In this document: positions 9,174 to 19,227 of the stretch, in pieces
Position numbering within the stretch: position 1 is the first letter of the stretch
How the letters are laid out: each line of letters begins with the position of its first letter
DNA from: Cercozoa sp. M6MM
Lineage: Eukaryota; Endomyxa: Ascetosporea
Direction: 5' to 3' (one strand)
Assembly: GCA_040357565.1 (NCBI GenBank)
Contig: JBDODJ010000192.1
Length of the DNA stretch: 21,655 nt
Notes under the pieces: model-generated
Told to the model about the DNA's origin: nothing
The model's input: only the letters and a program-made list of their open reading frames with translations
Database searches by the model: none
Translations under genes and position numbers: made by a program

Positions 9174-10048
9174 CTACTCAGGCTTCTCAGGCATCGGCAC
9201 GGCCAGGACGTTGTTTTCTTGCAGCTCCTCCTCAAGCTCGAGGGCTGCACACACGCACTTACACACCCACCCACCCACACCATGCATGTCACAAAGCATA
9301 CCGACGTCAGGCACAGTGCCCGTCAGGAGTTGTTGCGCCTTGACCAACTGCGCGTGTTGTGCTCATCAAGTGTGCGCACATGTGACTGACAGAAGGGGCG
9401 TACCGAGGCGATGGCATGGCCACCTGGCGGGAACTCGTCGGACATCTGGTTGAAGTGCTCGGCGAGACGCCATAGGAAGGTAACCGACGGCGGGATCGAA
9501 AGCAAGCCGGCTACACGCACACTAGAGGCATATACAACGAGCAAATGTGCATGCGTGTGCAACAAATCACCAGAAAGGCTCGTACGCAGCATCCAAAACC
9601 GCAGTCTCTTCTGTGCAAGCAAGGTAGGCCCAAAAGTGAACCAGAGGCAAGAAAATACAGAAGGCACGAAACGAGAGTACGTGAAACTTGGGCGAGTTGC
9701 GCAGCGTCGCGCCAGACCACACATTGACCTCTGCACACAATGATCAGACCAGTTTGAGACAGGGATATCTGCTGTGTGGCATGTGAGTACGTCTCCAGGT
9801 GGCCGCGCCGATGCAGATACCGACCAGCAAGGCGGCACCAGTCTCCTTCATGAGCCGCGCTGCGCACGTGAAAAGATAATGAGAATGACAGCCTCGCGAG
9901 GTCAAAACAACAGACGCGCGGTACAGCTGTGCTTGTCGAGAATACGACGCTCTTCCTCTGTCATGTTTTCGACGTCAAAGATGCGCGAGTCCTCGCATTC
10001 GTTCAGATCGCGGTAAACCATTTGGTCCCGCTGTTTGCCCGACTGCAT
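9174..10048 (-). CDS. Small membrane protein of unknown function, 168 residues
   Basis: No family recognised. Seven exons join in phase: 9925-10048, 9791-9859, 9681-9730, 9571-9610, 9404-9510, 9302-9347 and 9174-9244, ending in TAG. The first 48 residues are polar and acidic/basic (VENMTEEERRILDKHSS). A hydrophobic segment at about 49-63 (GAALLVGICIGAATW) is followed by a short loop (SGATLRNSPKFHKRLRFW). A second hydrophobic segment lies at about 87-109 (MLRTSLSAGLLSIPPSVTFLW). The tail, from about 110, is soluble, acidic (ALELEEELQENN) and ends PMPEKPE. With no signal peptide and two short helices around a basic loop, it could sit in the ER or mitochondrial membrane; this is inference. Four of six donors are GTAC. 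The gene structure is better supported than any function. Confidence 0.72.
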
Positions 10049-11251
10049 GGCTGCACGAACGCGACATAATTAATACCGCCGTGAGCTGCGTTTTCGCAAA
10101 ATTACATCAAATCCGATGCACGGTACCTTTTACTGTATGGTAATACCACTGCCACACCAGCTGTGTACTGTATTCTACTGTGCTGGAGACGCCGGCCGGA
10201 AAACATCGGCTCAGGTCATCGATGGAAAAATCAATCAATACAGGCAGAAGTCGTACTGTGCCTCATAGTTAAACCCACAGCTTTGCGATTTGCACTGCCC
10301 GCGGTTATTGCTCGACAATGACACACGACTCACTGAAAAAGGGTCTGCAGAGTTTCTGCGCCAAACGGGGTGTTAATAATACTCGTCGGGCTAGTTATCA
10401 ACAAGCGCTTTGAAAACTTCGTCGCGCACAAAAGTGATGTGGTGCTGCTGCTTCTTTCGTGCGCTTCTGACTTGCTTTTTTAATTCATCACATGCACATT
10501 GTTCCATTCGGAATAAAACTTGAACAAAGTCCCACGCTCCAAGTCCAGTTGTTGATTCTCGACGGTACCGGTACCGTCTTGTTACGGTATGGAAACCAGT
10601 AACTAAGGTATTGAAGACGACTAAATAAAGAAGTAAAATGTCAGTTAGAATGGCGTCGATGCGGAGGAATAGAAGACATACCCTTGTAGAAAAGGTCGTG
10701 GAAAGCTCTAAGGCTCGTTGATGGCAATTGAAAAAAACAGCCCAAGCACTATCACGGCGGAACGTATCAAGTGCAAAGGGACAAGAGCTCCGTAGAAGGA
10801 AGCTCGAGAAGAGAAACCAAAGTGCGTGAGCTGTAGAAAGCTTGACCCAAGCTCAATGCAAGGTAAAAGCCTCAGGATGTAATGCAGCCAGGAGATACCT
10901 AGACAAATCCTTCACTGTTAACCATACTGGTTCTGATTTGATCGTCCGCGCTAACGAGTAGTCAGATGACAACTTGACTGGTTGAGAAACGCTATGCCGT
11001 AACAGTCTCGACAAACGAAACAATCAGAAGTGTGAGCATTATTTCGTGCAATTCACGATCGGTTGATGCCGCCGCGTGAAGGTGATTCAACTAGCGCAAG
11101 ATCTGCTTGGAAACGATTCGCATTGGTTGAGGTTTCGCCAAGCACAGAAATTTTTGGCTCTAGAGGTGATGAAGTTCGTTGAAAAGCACTCTGCCGATTT
11201 ACTGTCGCATGAGCCCAGCCGAACGGAACCGTGACTCTCGCGAAACTTCAG
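10049..11251. other. 1.2-kb stretch without a recognisable gene
   Basis: This is the longest open gap in the window. It lies between the start of the 168-residue gene and the stop of TMEM19, both minus strand. It should include a promoter at its left end and a TMEM19 3' UTR at its right. No frame of useful length, tRNA or rRNA is visible. The only clear structure is an 18-bp perfect palindrome at 10561-10578. A noncoding RNA or a gene of very small exons cannot be excluded. Confidence 0.5.
10561..10578. other. 18-bp perfect palindrome
   Basis: The sequence gacggtaccggtaccgtc is its own reverse complement. It lies about 510 bp upstream of the 168-residue gene and contains two GGTACC hexamers. 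A dimeric transcription factor site or cruciform is possible but unproven. Confidence 0.6.
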
Positions 11252-12829
11252 TCAGTTAAACACCCGAGGTGCAACGGCAAAGGCCAGCAGTGACATGATC
11301 TGCCATGACACAACACCCAGATAACTTAAAATGAGGGCACCCAAACCGATCTGATATGTGGGTACCGTTGCAGAAAGCGCATTCACTTGGCCACCCGTCT
11401 GTGTCGTTTGTGTAAGTCACCACAGACAGGATACATCAAAACAACACTGACGTACAACATGAACATAGGGCAAGCGCAGTACGAGAACACGACGACCAGC
11501 AAGCAGTTGTGTTCCTTTCTTGGTCGTGACCATTTTAGTGTCTTCATCCTACAGCGTCATACAGTGTCACATGGATTTAAGCAAGCAATCGCCAAACGCC
11601 TACCCAACCGGAGAATTCGAGAGTAGCCCCAAGCACCGAGTCCAGCAGCGAACCACCCAAACCGGCACAGACACCCAACAGCAGCCAGGTCGCACTCAGG
11701 TAGAGACTGGTTCAATCACATTAAAACACACAGACACAGAAGCAAGGTAGCCAAGGCAAAAGTAGCTTACTCGATGTTGCACAGCGCGAACGACATCGAC
11801 ACGAACAAGCCCGCAAGTGCCGCTGCGAGCAGTCCAGCTAGTGTGACACCGCCGTTGGTTCCCGCAGGGACCTACCACACCCGTTCCATAACGACCAGAG
11901 ATGACAAGCAATCATAGTCGTACCTTGCGCCAAGGTGCCGTGATCAGGCGAGGTGTTTCACTGGACAGCACTCCCAACTCGGACGACCACTGGACACATG
12001 TGCACAGTGGGCCGCCCATCCAGTATGAGACAGTATGGTCTTGAATACAGTGTCGCCGGCACAGCACGCGAAAAACGCAACGAAAGCGCACTGCAGCTGC
12101 GTCGACCAGGCGTCTGGTTCAGCATACACACACGCATCCATATGCTTACTCCATGTTTGCTATCAATGACCTAACTCAAAGCAACAGTACATTCGGAAGA
12201 CAGTGGCACTTCCTCAGGAACCGTCAGTTTGTAAATCACTGCAAGATGAGCCATGAGACAAAACAAGGGTCCTGGAGATTTCGACACAAAGAGTACGCGA
12301 GCACACGGCAGCGCCGTACGAGTTGGCCAGCACTTGCCTGTTCGTTCGACTGTATCAAGGTTAAACACAGAGAAACAAAGCTGGGACCAAGCATTGCGAC
12401 ATTGTGCAGAGGCATAGTCTTCCTCGATTCGCTTCTTCTGCTTGGCACCGACTTTAGTGAGTTTAGACGACGCTGTCGGAAACAACAGATTACAGTCGGA
12501 GTGATTTGGAACCTCGAATACACATCGATTTTGAGGTACAAGCGAAAAAGGCGAGCAAAGCCAGACCAAACCTTTGGCCTGACCACCTGGTTGCATTCAG
12601 ACATGTTAGACATCAAAATGGCGCTTGATAGCGATATGGAAACCACAAACAAACATACAGGATAAGAGCACCGACGACGAAAGCCGCCACCGCACCGCTT
12701 AAGTCACTGTCAAAGCAAAACTATTGGTGTAAGTTAAAAAACGGAAAAGAGGCTCTACAGAGAACGCTTTCGATAGCTGTAAGCAGCAAGCGCGCTCGAC
12801 GAAACAACCGCGCGGATGACTTCATCCAT
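11252..12829 (-). CDS. TMEM19: TMEM19 family multi-pass membrane protein (DUF92)
   Basis: Member of the DUF92/TMEM19 integral membrane family, which also contains the plant phytyl-phosphate kinase VTE6 and bacterial relatives. Animal TMEM19 has no settled reaction. Twelve exons join in phase to 297 residues (human is about 336): 12759-12829, 12659-12706, 12540-12586, 12377-12472, 12297-12332, 12191-12238, 12049-12113, 11924-11989, 11771-11871, 11604-11706, 11483-11548 and 11252-11398. Recognised blocks, in order: RSLDLSGAVAAFVVG; SSSKLTKVGAKQKKRIE; ACCAGDTWSSELGVLS; PRLITAPWRKVPAGTNGGVT; GSLLDSVLGATLEFSGWDEDT; and TGGQVNALS. These are the conserved family motifs and appear in the family order. 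Roughly seven hydrophobic stretches are visible. One junction (after exon 4) uses a weak donor GTTTCT but is required by frame. The start is the first in-frame ATG; the N-terminus is shorter than in animals. It diverges from the zinc-finger gene. Confidence 0.93.
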
Positions 12830-13331
12830 CGTGATATTCTGATAGTTTTCTCGCACAGATGAAGCTACTCACTTATATGGTACAAGCATTGCACTGCACA
12901 CCTCAGTGTACAGAGAACTGACACGACTTCTTGGTAGCAAGCGAGAAAAATAAAAACCGTCGTTTGATCGGCGCTCCGTGCCCGGAAAATGGGCCAACAA
13001 GTGGTACGAAGACACTACCAGGGCATCCCACTCAGTGTAGAGAACGGGGTTTTTAATAAGGACGGGAGATAGACGTGCGAGACGCTCGTGAGTCTCCTTG
13101 GGCCGGCCTGGGCAATCGATAGTCGGTGAAATCACACAGACGGATCGGCACGCGCAGGCGTCACACGAGGTGTGTGCTGCATCATTACATGCCAGGGAAG
13201 GTGTTTAGCACCTGTGTCTTGCGTCGCGTTCTGTGCGATCGAAACCGCCCCCAAACAATGACCCCTGTTTTTTTTCTTTTTTTGCGTTGTTGTTTGGTTT
13301 CTGTTTTCTCGTTGATATTGAGGTGCTGCAG
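12830..13331. promoter_or_regulatory. Divergent promoter region, TMEM19 / zinc-finger gene
   Basis: 502 bp between head-to-head starts. A long T-rich tract (about 13267-13315) and a CAG lie directly before the plus-strand ATG, resembling a pyrimidine tract and 3' splice site, so the zinc-finger gene may have a 5' UTR intron or an upstream exon. An 88-codon minus frame inside (12869-13135) begins with GTG, not ATG, and has no recognisable domain. Confidence 0.45.
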
Positions 13332-16300
13332 ATGTCTTCCGAGGAAGGCAGTCTCAACAAGGACAACAACAGTGGCGGCAGGAGTCTCAACATCAACCTG
13401 AGCGTCGAAGGTGCTGGAGGCGGCGAAGAGGACCACCCGCCGGCCTCGGTGGGCATCAAGCTGCGTCGCATCAAGATTCTGCAGTCCGTGGGACCTACTC
13501 CTTTGGGTACCACCTGTGTCCAGCTATGTATTATGTATCTGTATCAAGATTAAAAATGTACATCGCTGAGATATGCGTGCGTACAGGCGACCTGGGCGAC
13601 TCTCTGTCAGGCTTTGATCTCAACAATGCACATCAGGTAGGGAAGGCTTTGATCTCAACAATGCGTTAACAAGCGTGGGAAGCACTTTGTGCGCGTGTGT
13701 GTGCAGACACTGTTTTTGGGTTCGCCGCCGCTGAACATGTTGCGACCGTCGCCGCATGTTGGTCCGCGCGCTGCCTCGATGTCGACGCTTCACCTGTCGC
13801 TCAACGAGGCAGGTACATCCTCCTGTCAGTGTCTGTTCCTCTTTCTTTCTATGTGATGTATGGTGTGTGGGTGTGCTTTCGGGACAGGCGAACTGGCCGA
13901 CGACGAGGACGCGCCGAGTATCTCGAAACAGGCTTCGTCTGGAGTGCGGCACGCGCTGTCGCTTCTCGAGGACTCGCATGCGCACAATGGCTCCATGCAT
14001 GGTACTGCAGCCCTCTCTCGCCCCTTCCTTTACCCTCTCTTTACCCCTCCCTTTACCCCCTCTTCCGCAGGTATCGAAGACGAGGACGAGCGTGACATGG
14101 ACTCGTTCGCGCAGCAGTTGCAACTGTCGCTGCAGCTGCGTCCGGTGCGGTCGCCGCGGCATGCGCACATGATCGGCACCGGTGGTGGTAAGGCTTTTCC
14201 CTACCTCTGCTTCTCCCCTTCCCTACCCCTGCCCCTACCACCCCTACTCCTACTCCTCCCCTACCCCTACCCCTACCCCTACTCCTCCCCTTACCTCTAC
14301 CCATACCCTATTTTTCTGTACCTCTGTTATGTCAACAGGTTCGCCACCAGCAACCTTCTCGCTGGGTGGCAACACCTCCAGCACGCGTATGTCGCCCATG
14401 CTGCCACCTCGTGGTACGTGCCTTCCTCCTTTTACCTTACCCCTTTACCCTTTACCTACCCCCCTGCCCGGTGGCACAGGCGGCTCGGACCAGCTGCTGA
14501 GCATTCCGATTCGCCTGACGCTGCAGCAGTCGCCGTCGGCGTCGCCGCGACTGTCGACGCTACTGTCGCCCAAGTCGGGTACACTCACTCAGTGTGTCTG
14601 GTCCATTTGTACCGACAGTGTAGCCACAGTCGTAGCCACGGGTGTATTTATCTTTTCACTTGTGCTGACAGGCTCGAGGTCGATGCGTATGCGTGTGCCT
14701 GCCTCTCATCGCAATGTATCATACCAGCCCTCACCTGTACTTCTTCCCCAGTACCCCCCCCCCCCCCTGAGTAGCGAAAATCATCAGTGCTGGCGTCGCG
14801 TTCGGTGTCGCCAACGAGTGCGCAGAACAGCAGCAGTGGCACAGGCGGTGCGCGCAGCAGCGGTGGCACAGGTGCGGCAGCAACAACCGCCACAGGTGGC
14901 ACGGCAAGAACGACAGCAAGAACGACGGCAGCGGGCGGCGGTACTGGCAGCAACAAGGGCACGCCTGTCGGCAGTGCCTTCAGTCATCGCGTCATCATGA
15001 CGCCCAAACTCGGTGCCATGGGCTCACCCTCCTTCCGGCAGGACAAGACGCAAAAGGGCACACTGTCCTCACCTTTCGGTCCGGTGCAGATGGTGCCGCG
15101 CACCATGTTCGAGTGGGTACGCTGTCCCTACCCTACCTGTACTTTTTAGTTCTACTCCCCTACACCCCCACAGGAGCACGAGGCGACACTGACAGTTCAG
15201 GCGCCAGATACGCCGGAACTGAGTGTGACACTACAGCGACTCAAGGAGTTTGAAGAAGCGCATGGTGGTCATCTGGAGGCTCTCGTGATGCATGATCCCG
15301 ACAAGGACCGCTCTGAGTTGTACCTCCCCCTTTCCTACCTACTTACCTACCTACCTACCTACCTACCTACCTACCTGACTCACCTTGCGCAGGGTACTGC
15401 TGCAAGATGCCGAACAAATGCCGATGCGCATGAAGCTGGTACCCCTGTCTATCTTAGTGTACTACTAAGGTAGGTGTACCTCCCTTCCTGTGAGACAGAA
15501 CGGATCACCGACCTCGTCGATCGGTTCGTCGTCGCCGGTGACGTCGTCGCCTGCTTCGTGTACACACTCTCTGGTTGTACCCCTTGTACATGTGTACTTG
15601 TGTACTTGTGCACAACTGTGCTCGTGTCCACGTGTACCTGTGCGTGTACAAGCATACCTGTGTGGGCCGTGTACAGTGGGTGGCAAGTCGCGACACAACA
15701 AGATGGAGATGTTGGCGATGGCAGCGCAGACCTCGCGCATCCAGGACATTGCGCACGGCCGCACGCCGACGTTGCGCGCCACGCGACACGCCGGCAAGTC
15801 GCGCGGCATCTCGGGTACCCTCCCTCCTGTCCATGTGCACCTGTATGTCCATGTGTACCTGTATGTTCATGTACTACCTGTATGTCAATGTACCGGTACC
15901 GCAGACTACAGCGACGGCGACGACACGGACGACGACGAGATCGATCAGCAAAAGGCGAGTGTCATGCGACGCCGCTTGCTCGCCGAGATCGAGGACGACG
16001 AGCCTGGTACCTCTTGCACGTATCTATGTGTGAGTGTCTGCGTGCGTGTGTGTCCACACTCTGGGTACCTCCTGCACGTGTCGACTGGGCCGATTGATAC
16101 ACACAGGCGGCGTGCGAGTGAGTGGGTCGCCGGTGTCACCGTCGTTCAACAGCGGCGTCACCGTCACCGGCAACGGCGGTCCGCGACGCTCGCAGCGACG
16201 ACGCGACGCGCTGGCCAAGAAGAAGCTCGCGCAGGCTTCGACTTCTGGTACCCTCTGATGCGACGGTGCCTTTGATCGGTGCACCTGTGACTGACGGTGT

Positions 16301-18205
16301 GATCGGTGCGTTTGATCGCAGGAAACGCGGCCGCGAGGAAACGCAGTGCGGCCGCGTCGGCCACGCGGCACGAGGGCCTGGCACGCGGGCCGCCCAACGT
16401 GTCGTGCCACCAGGTAGACCCCCCCCCACCCCACCCCTGCCCCCTTTACCCCCCCCCCCCCAGTGCAAGTGCCGACGCGACGAGCTGATCTACTGCACGG
16501 CCGTCAAGCACGGAAACAGCGAGCGCTGCCGCAAAAAGTACTGCTTCCGCTGTCTCAAGAAGTTCTACGAGGAGGACCCGGTACACTCACGCCCACAGTA
16601 CCAAATGTACGGTACGAATGGACCAATGTACAACGTGTGTACAGGTGAACCACGCCGAGGACCCGAGTCGGCCCAGCAGCGAGGAGCTCTGGCAGGAACT
16701 GAACCGAGTCGGGTGGACCTGTCCCTCATGCCGCAACGTCTGCATGTGCGCTGCCTGTCGCCGCAAGGCCGACGTCGACCTTGACGATGTCAGGGTAGTC
16801 TCCCCACCCCTCCTCCTTACCCCTTACCCCTTACCCCCCCCCCCCCCCCCCGCGCGCAGGGCCGGCGGGAGCAGCCGCGCGCCGAGCAGGCGTCGCTGCC
16901 GTTCGGAACGTCGAGCGAGCTGAAGAAGCGGCAGGCCATGCTGAAGGAGGTACCGCAGCACATGCTCACGCAGACGCGCAGCGGCCGCGTGTCGCTCGCC
17001 ACCGTCGCCGCACTCGAGCACAGTCAGCACATGTCGCACGGTCCGCGCGGACAACACAAGCGGCGACTACAGATCGCGTCGCGACCCGGCCTCAATCAGA
17101 GGGTGACTCTGCCCCACCCATACCCCACCTATACACATATACATATATATATATATATATTGTGTCAGGGGCGACCCGTGCTGCAGCAGCGACCGGCGAA
17201 ACGCATCAAGATCAACACACGGTACGTATGGGCATTGTATTGGACGGGGACACTTGAACGGGACGGTTGTACCGCACGTATGTGGCTTCAGACCACAGCC
17301 AGTGACGCAGCAGCGTTTCACGACGGCGCAGCAGGTCAGCGAGCGACTGCAGGCGCTGCAGCGTGTGCCACGGTATCACGGCCCCAGTTATCCCTTTGTT
17401 GCCTTTACCCTCCCCCCCCCCGCCCCCGATAGACCGGAAAGGGCGCGTCAGATCGCCAGCGAGATCGTTTATCGATCTGGTCTGTTGCTTTACCCTGCTT
17501 CCTTTAAACCCTACCCTACCCCCTCCCCCTCCTGCAGGACTTCGGATGACGAATGGGCAGCCGAACATGCAGCTGATCCAGCAGATACTGACGCCGTGGG
17601 GCGACCAGTTGCCCACTGAGCCGGTACCTATTTTAACTGAGCCCGTGGTACTTGTGTACCTGTTACTGTACATGTGTGTTGGGGCAGGTGGCTCTGATAG
17701 CACACCAGATACTCAAGCGAGGTGCCTTCCTGGCCAACGGACGTGTCGACGATCGCGCTGTGGCGGCCTACGTGTCACAATACGCCGACTGGTTCTTCCG
17801 GGTAGCTTCTGTCTCGCACTAAGAGAGTGTATGACCTGTGGGTAGGGTGGAATCTCTCTCCATATTTGATGACCTGTTTGTCCAGGAACAAGAGACCAAA
17901 CTGAAGCGTGAATTGGATTCGCTGAAGCAGCAGGCACCGGCGGCAGGAACGGCCTTTGCCGTGCTCATGCAGGTACCCTCTGTTCATGTCCATATGTGCC
18001 CGTGTCTATAGGCGGGTTATGTGCATTTATATGTATGTGTCCCTTCTTGCAGAGCAATGCGGCCAGTGCGAGGCAGCAGGTCAACGTCAACGATGCCGAA
18101 CAAGCCGGTGCTGCCACCACTCAGCAGTCATCACAGCAGCAGCAGCAACAACAACAACTACTGCTACAACAGCAGCAACAGCAACAGCAACAGCAGAAGC
18201 AATAG
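13332..18205 (+). CDS. Large nuclear protein with a zf-4CXXC_R1 (CDCA7-type) zinc finger
   Basis: The finger type belongs to CDCA7/CDCA7L, a nuclear partner of the remodeller HELLS, and to plant and fungal relatives, some with JmjC domains. Twenty-six exons (first 13332-13506, last 18053-18205) join in phase to 992 residues. Residues 1-440 are Ser/Pro/Gly-rich with phosphorylation-prone SP motifs; about 340-440 is a more ordered acidic stretch. About 460-610 is basic with an acidic patch (DGDDTDDDEID) and likely nuclear signals (RRSQRRRDALAKKK). The finger spans 614-693: C614HQC617, C627, C638, C643FRC646, then a 34-residue insert, C681PSC684, C688MC690 and AAC693. Residues 706-940 hold helical segments. 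The last 51 residues are Gln-rich. The residues mutated in human ICF syndrome (Arg, Gly, Arg around CHQCR, FCG and RYGE) are here Lys, Phe and Phe. This points to the broader zf-4CXXC_R1 group rather than true CDCA7. No JmjC motif seen. Confidence 0.87.
14206..14312 (+). repeat. C-rich, telomere-like intron tract (CCCCTA/CCTACC units)
   Basis: Intron 14188-14338 of the zinc-finger gene is built from runs of C3-4 broken by TA or TT, with a perfect stretch of CCCCTA units near 14261-14280. The opposite strand carries G3-4 runs spaced by two or three bases, a G-quadruplex pattern. Related tracts fill several other introns of the same gene (14009-14070, 14414-14479, 15117-15173, 16795-16859, 17480-17537). 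Confidence 0.75.
15336..15376 (+). repeat. (ACCT)n tetranucleotide microsatellite
   Basis: About ten ACCT units, with one TTACCT interruption, within intron 15320-15392 of the zinc-finger gene. The flanking exons join in phase at a Leu codon. Confidence 0.85.
16414..16463 (+). repeat. C-run intron inside the zinc-finger domain
   Basis: This 50-nt intron separates CHQ from C617 of the finger. It is almost entirely C runs (C8-C12) with a few A, G and T before CAG. Its precise length in the genome may be uncertain because of the homopolymers. Confidence 0.7.
17131..17161 (+). repeat. AT-rich dinucleotide repeat in an intron
   Basis: A short (AT)n tract lies upstream of the TGTGTCAG 3' splice site of intron 17103-17168 of the zinc-finger gene. 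A comparable AT tract sits at 2215-2241 in the RING-H2 gene. Confidence 0.75.
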
Positions 18206-18269
18206 CAATAAGGGTGATACACAGGCAAGACCCGCGAATGTACCATACACAAGACATACAACACGAACG

Positions 18270-18305
<36 letters not shown>

Positions 18306-18776
18306 CCTGCTGCCTGTAGCCTTCAGCTACAGTACGCTGCCCCACTGACTTCCGTTCTCTTTCTTGGCGATGTGACTTATTTTTGGCACTAATCGAATAC
18401 ATATACGGTGCGTATCTATCAGTTTTGGCTCGGTTTCTGCAGGAAACAGATCCGCCATTAACCCATCCATATACGGTATATGGTGTTGCCGCAGCCCTCT
18501 CAGATAGGGATTAGGCGGGTATGGCGGTGTTAACCGACCTTGAAGAAACGTCGTCAAGCACGATCTTCGAAATCCGTCACGGCGCCCGGAGCGCCGGGAC
18601 AAAATGAAACGCCCTACTCGTAATAAGAATGACAACAAAAAGTTAGAGTGGTTGTTTTTGTTTGAAGTTTTCACTCTTGTGATTACTAATCGGGCCGCGT
18701 GATAAACACCTGAAGGATACTACGTTGATCAAGACTTCACCCTCCGTGACATCTGCCGTGACATTGACACTGGCAG
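18206..18776. other. Intergenic region with a CA microsatellite
   Basis: 571 bp downstream of the zinc-finger gene stop. It holds a (CA)n tract at 18275-18303 and a GC-rich overlapping inverted repeat (ggcgcccggagcgccggg, 18580-18597). A motif at about 18510 (gggtatggcggtgtt) partly repeats inside the inverted repeat near 19227. No gene is supported; the longest frame (minus, 18327-18674) starts with GTG and looks random. Confidence 0.5.
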
Positions 18777-19160
18777 ATGGGCAACCACTCGACGATGCGC
18801 GTGACACCTCGTCTCACGGGAAGCCGCATCGTCCACGCGGTGACCTGGCTATTGCTTCTGACCTTCTTTGTGTGGGAGAGCTGGAAATGTTGGTCTCACT
18901 TGCGAGACCAACACTCCCTCAACATTGAAGCCTGCGAGGCCAAGCTCGAGCAAGTTCAAGAGAATGTCCAACTCAGCCGAGAGCTGGGCATCGACGCCGA
19001 AGACATGGCCATCCTCAACTGCCAGGAAATCTGGGGCACTTTCCCAGATTTCCGAGGATGGCTCATGGCCAACCCCCCACGGATCCTGACCCCCGGCAGC
19101 AAATCCTTGTACGCCAACAGCGGGGTTTTTCGAGGCAAATCAGAATCAAATCGGGAGTAA
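18777..19160 (+). CDS. Intronless ORF, possible single-pass membrane protein (doubtful gene)
   Basis: 127 codons from ATG to TAA; no family recognised. The first 18 residues are basic, followed by a hydrophobic segment at about 19-35 (IVHAVTWLLLLTFFVW). After it comes a Trp/Cys-containing neck (ESWKCWSH), a charged, helix-prone stretch (EACEAKLEQVQENVQLSREL), and a Pro/Gly-rich end. That composition is more protein-like than random sequence. The ORF is intronless, unlike every other sizeable gene here. Its ATG directly follows CAG, so it could be a terminal exon of a spliced transcript. Its 3' end runs into the left arm of a 20-bp inverted repeat. It could be a real small gene, an exon, or chance. 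Confidence 0.35.
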   Translation: MGNHSTMRVTPRLTGSRIVHAVTWLLLLTFFVWESWKCWSHLRDQHSLNIEACEAKLEQVQENVQLSRELGIDAEDMAILNCQEIWGTFPDFRGWLMANPPRILTPGSKSLYANSGVFRGKSESNRE

Positions 19161-19227
19161 AGGGGGTAAGGTTAAGGGGGAAGGAGGTAAATATTTAAGA
19201 GTTCGGTTTTGCCTCGAAAAACCCCGC
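19120..19227. repeat. 20-bp perfect inverted repeat with 68-nt loop
   Basis: The left arm 19120-19139 (gcggggtttttcgaggcaaa) is the exact reverse complement of 19208-19227. The 68-nt loop is purine-rich, with several GGG runs. The left arm overlaps the last codons of the 127-codon ORF. It could be a structured RNA element, a 3'-end signal, or the trace of a small inverted-repeat element. Confidence 0.85.

Noticed and set aside
11160-11260. Possible C/D snoRNA because of a GTGATGA box
   Set aside because: No convincing D box (CTGA) at the right distance and no flanking terminal stem. A single box is not enough.
12869-13135. 88-codon minus frame upstream of TMEM19
   Set aside because: Begins with GTG, ends just before the TMEM19 start and shows no family features. 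More likely promoter or 5' UTR.
14206-14312. Interstitial telomere or chromosome end
   Set aside because: The units are irregular and sit inside a spliced intron with genes on both sides, so this is intron sequence resembling a telomere repeat.
13860-14774. 304-codon plus-strand frame rich in Tyr-Pro-Leu
   Set aside because: It reads through C-rich introns of the zinc-finger gene. Splicing around those introns gives a continuous frame consistent across all 26 exons.
15499-15559. Alternative donor at 15558 (TTC|GTGTAC) for exon 12 of the zinc-finger gene
   Set aside because: It puts the next exon out of frame. The donor two bases later (CGT|GTACAC) restores the frame and fits the local GTAC preference.
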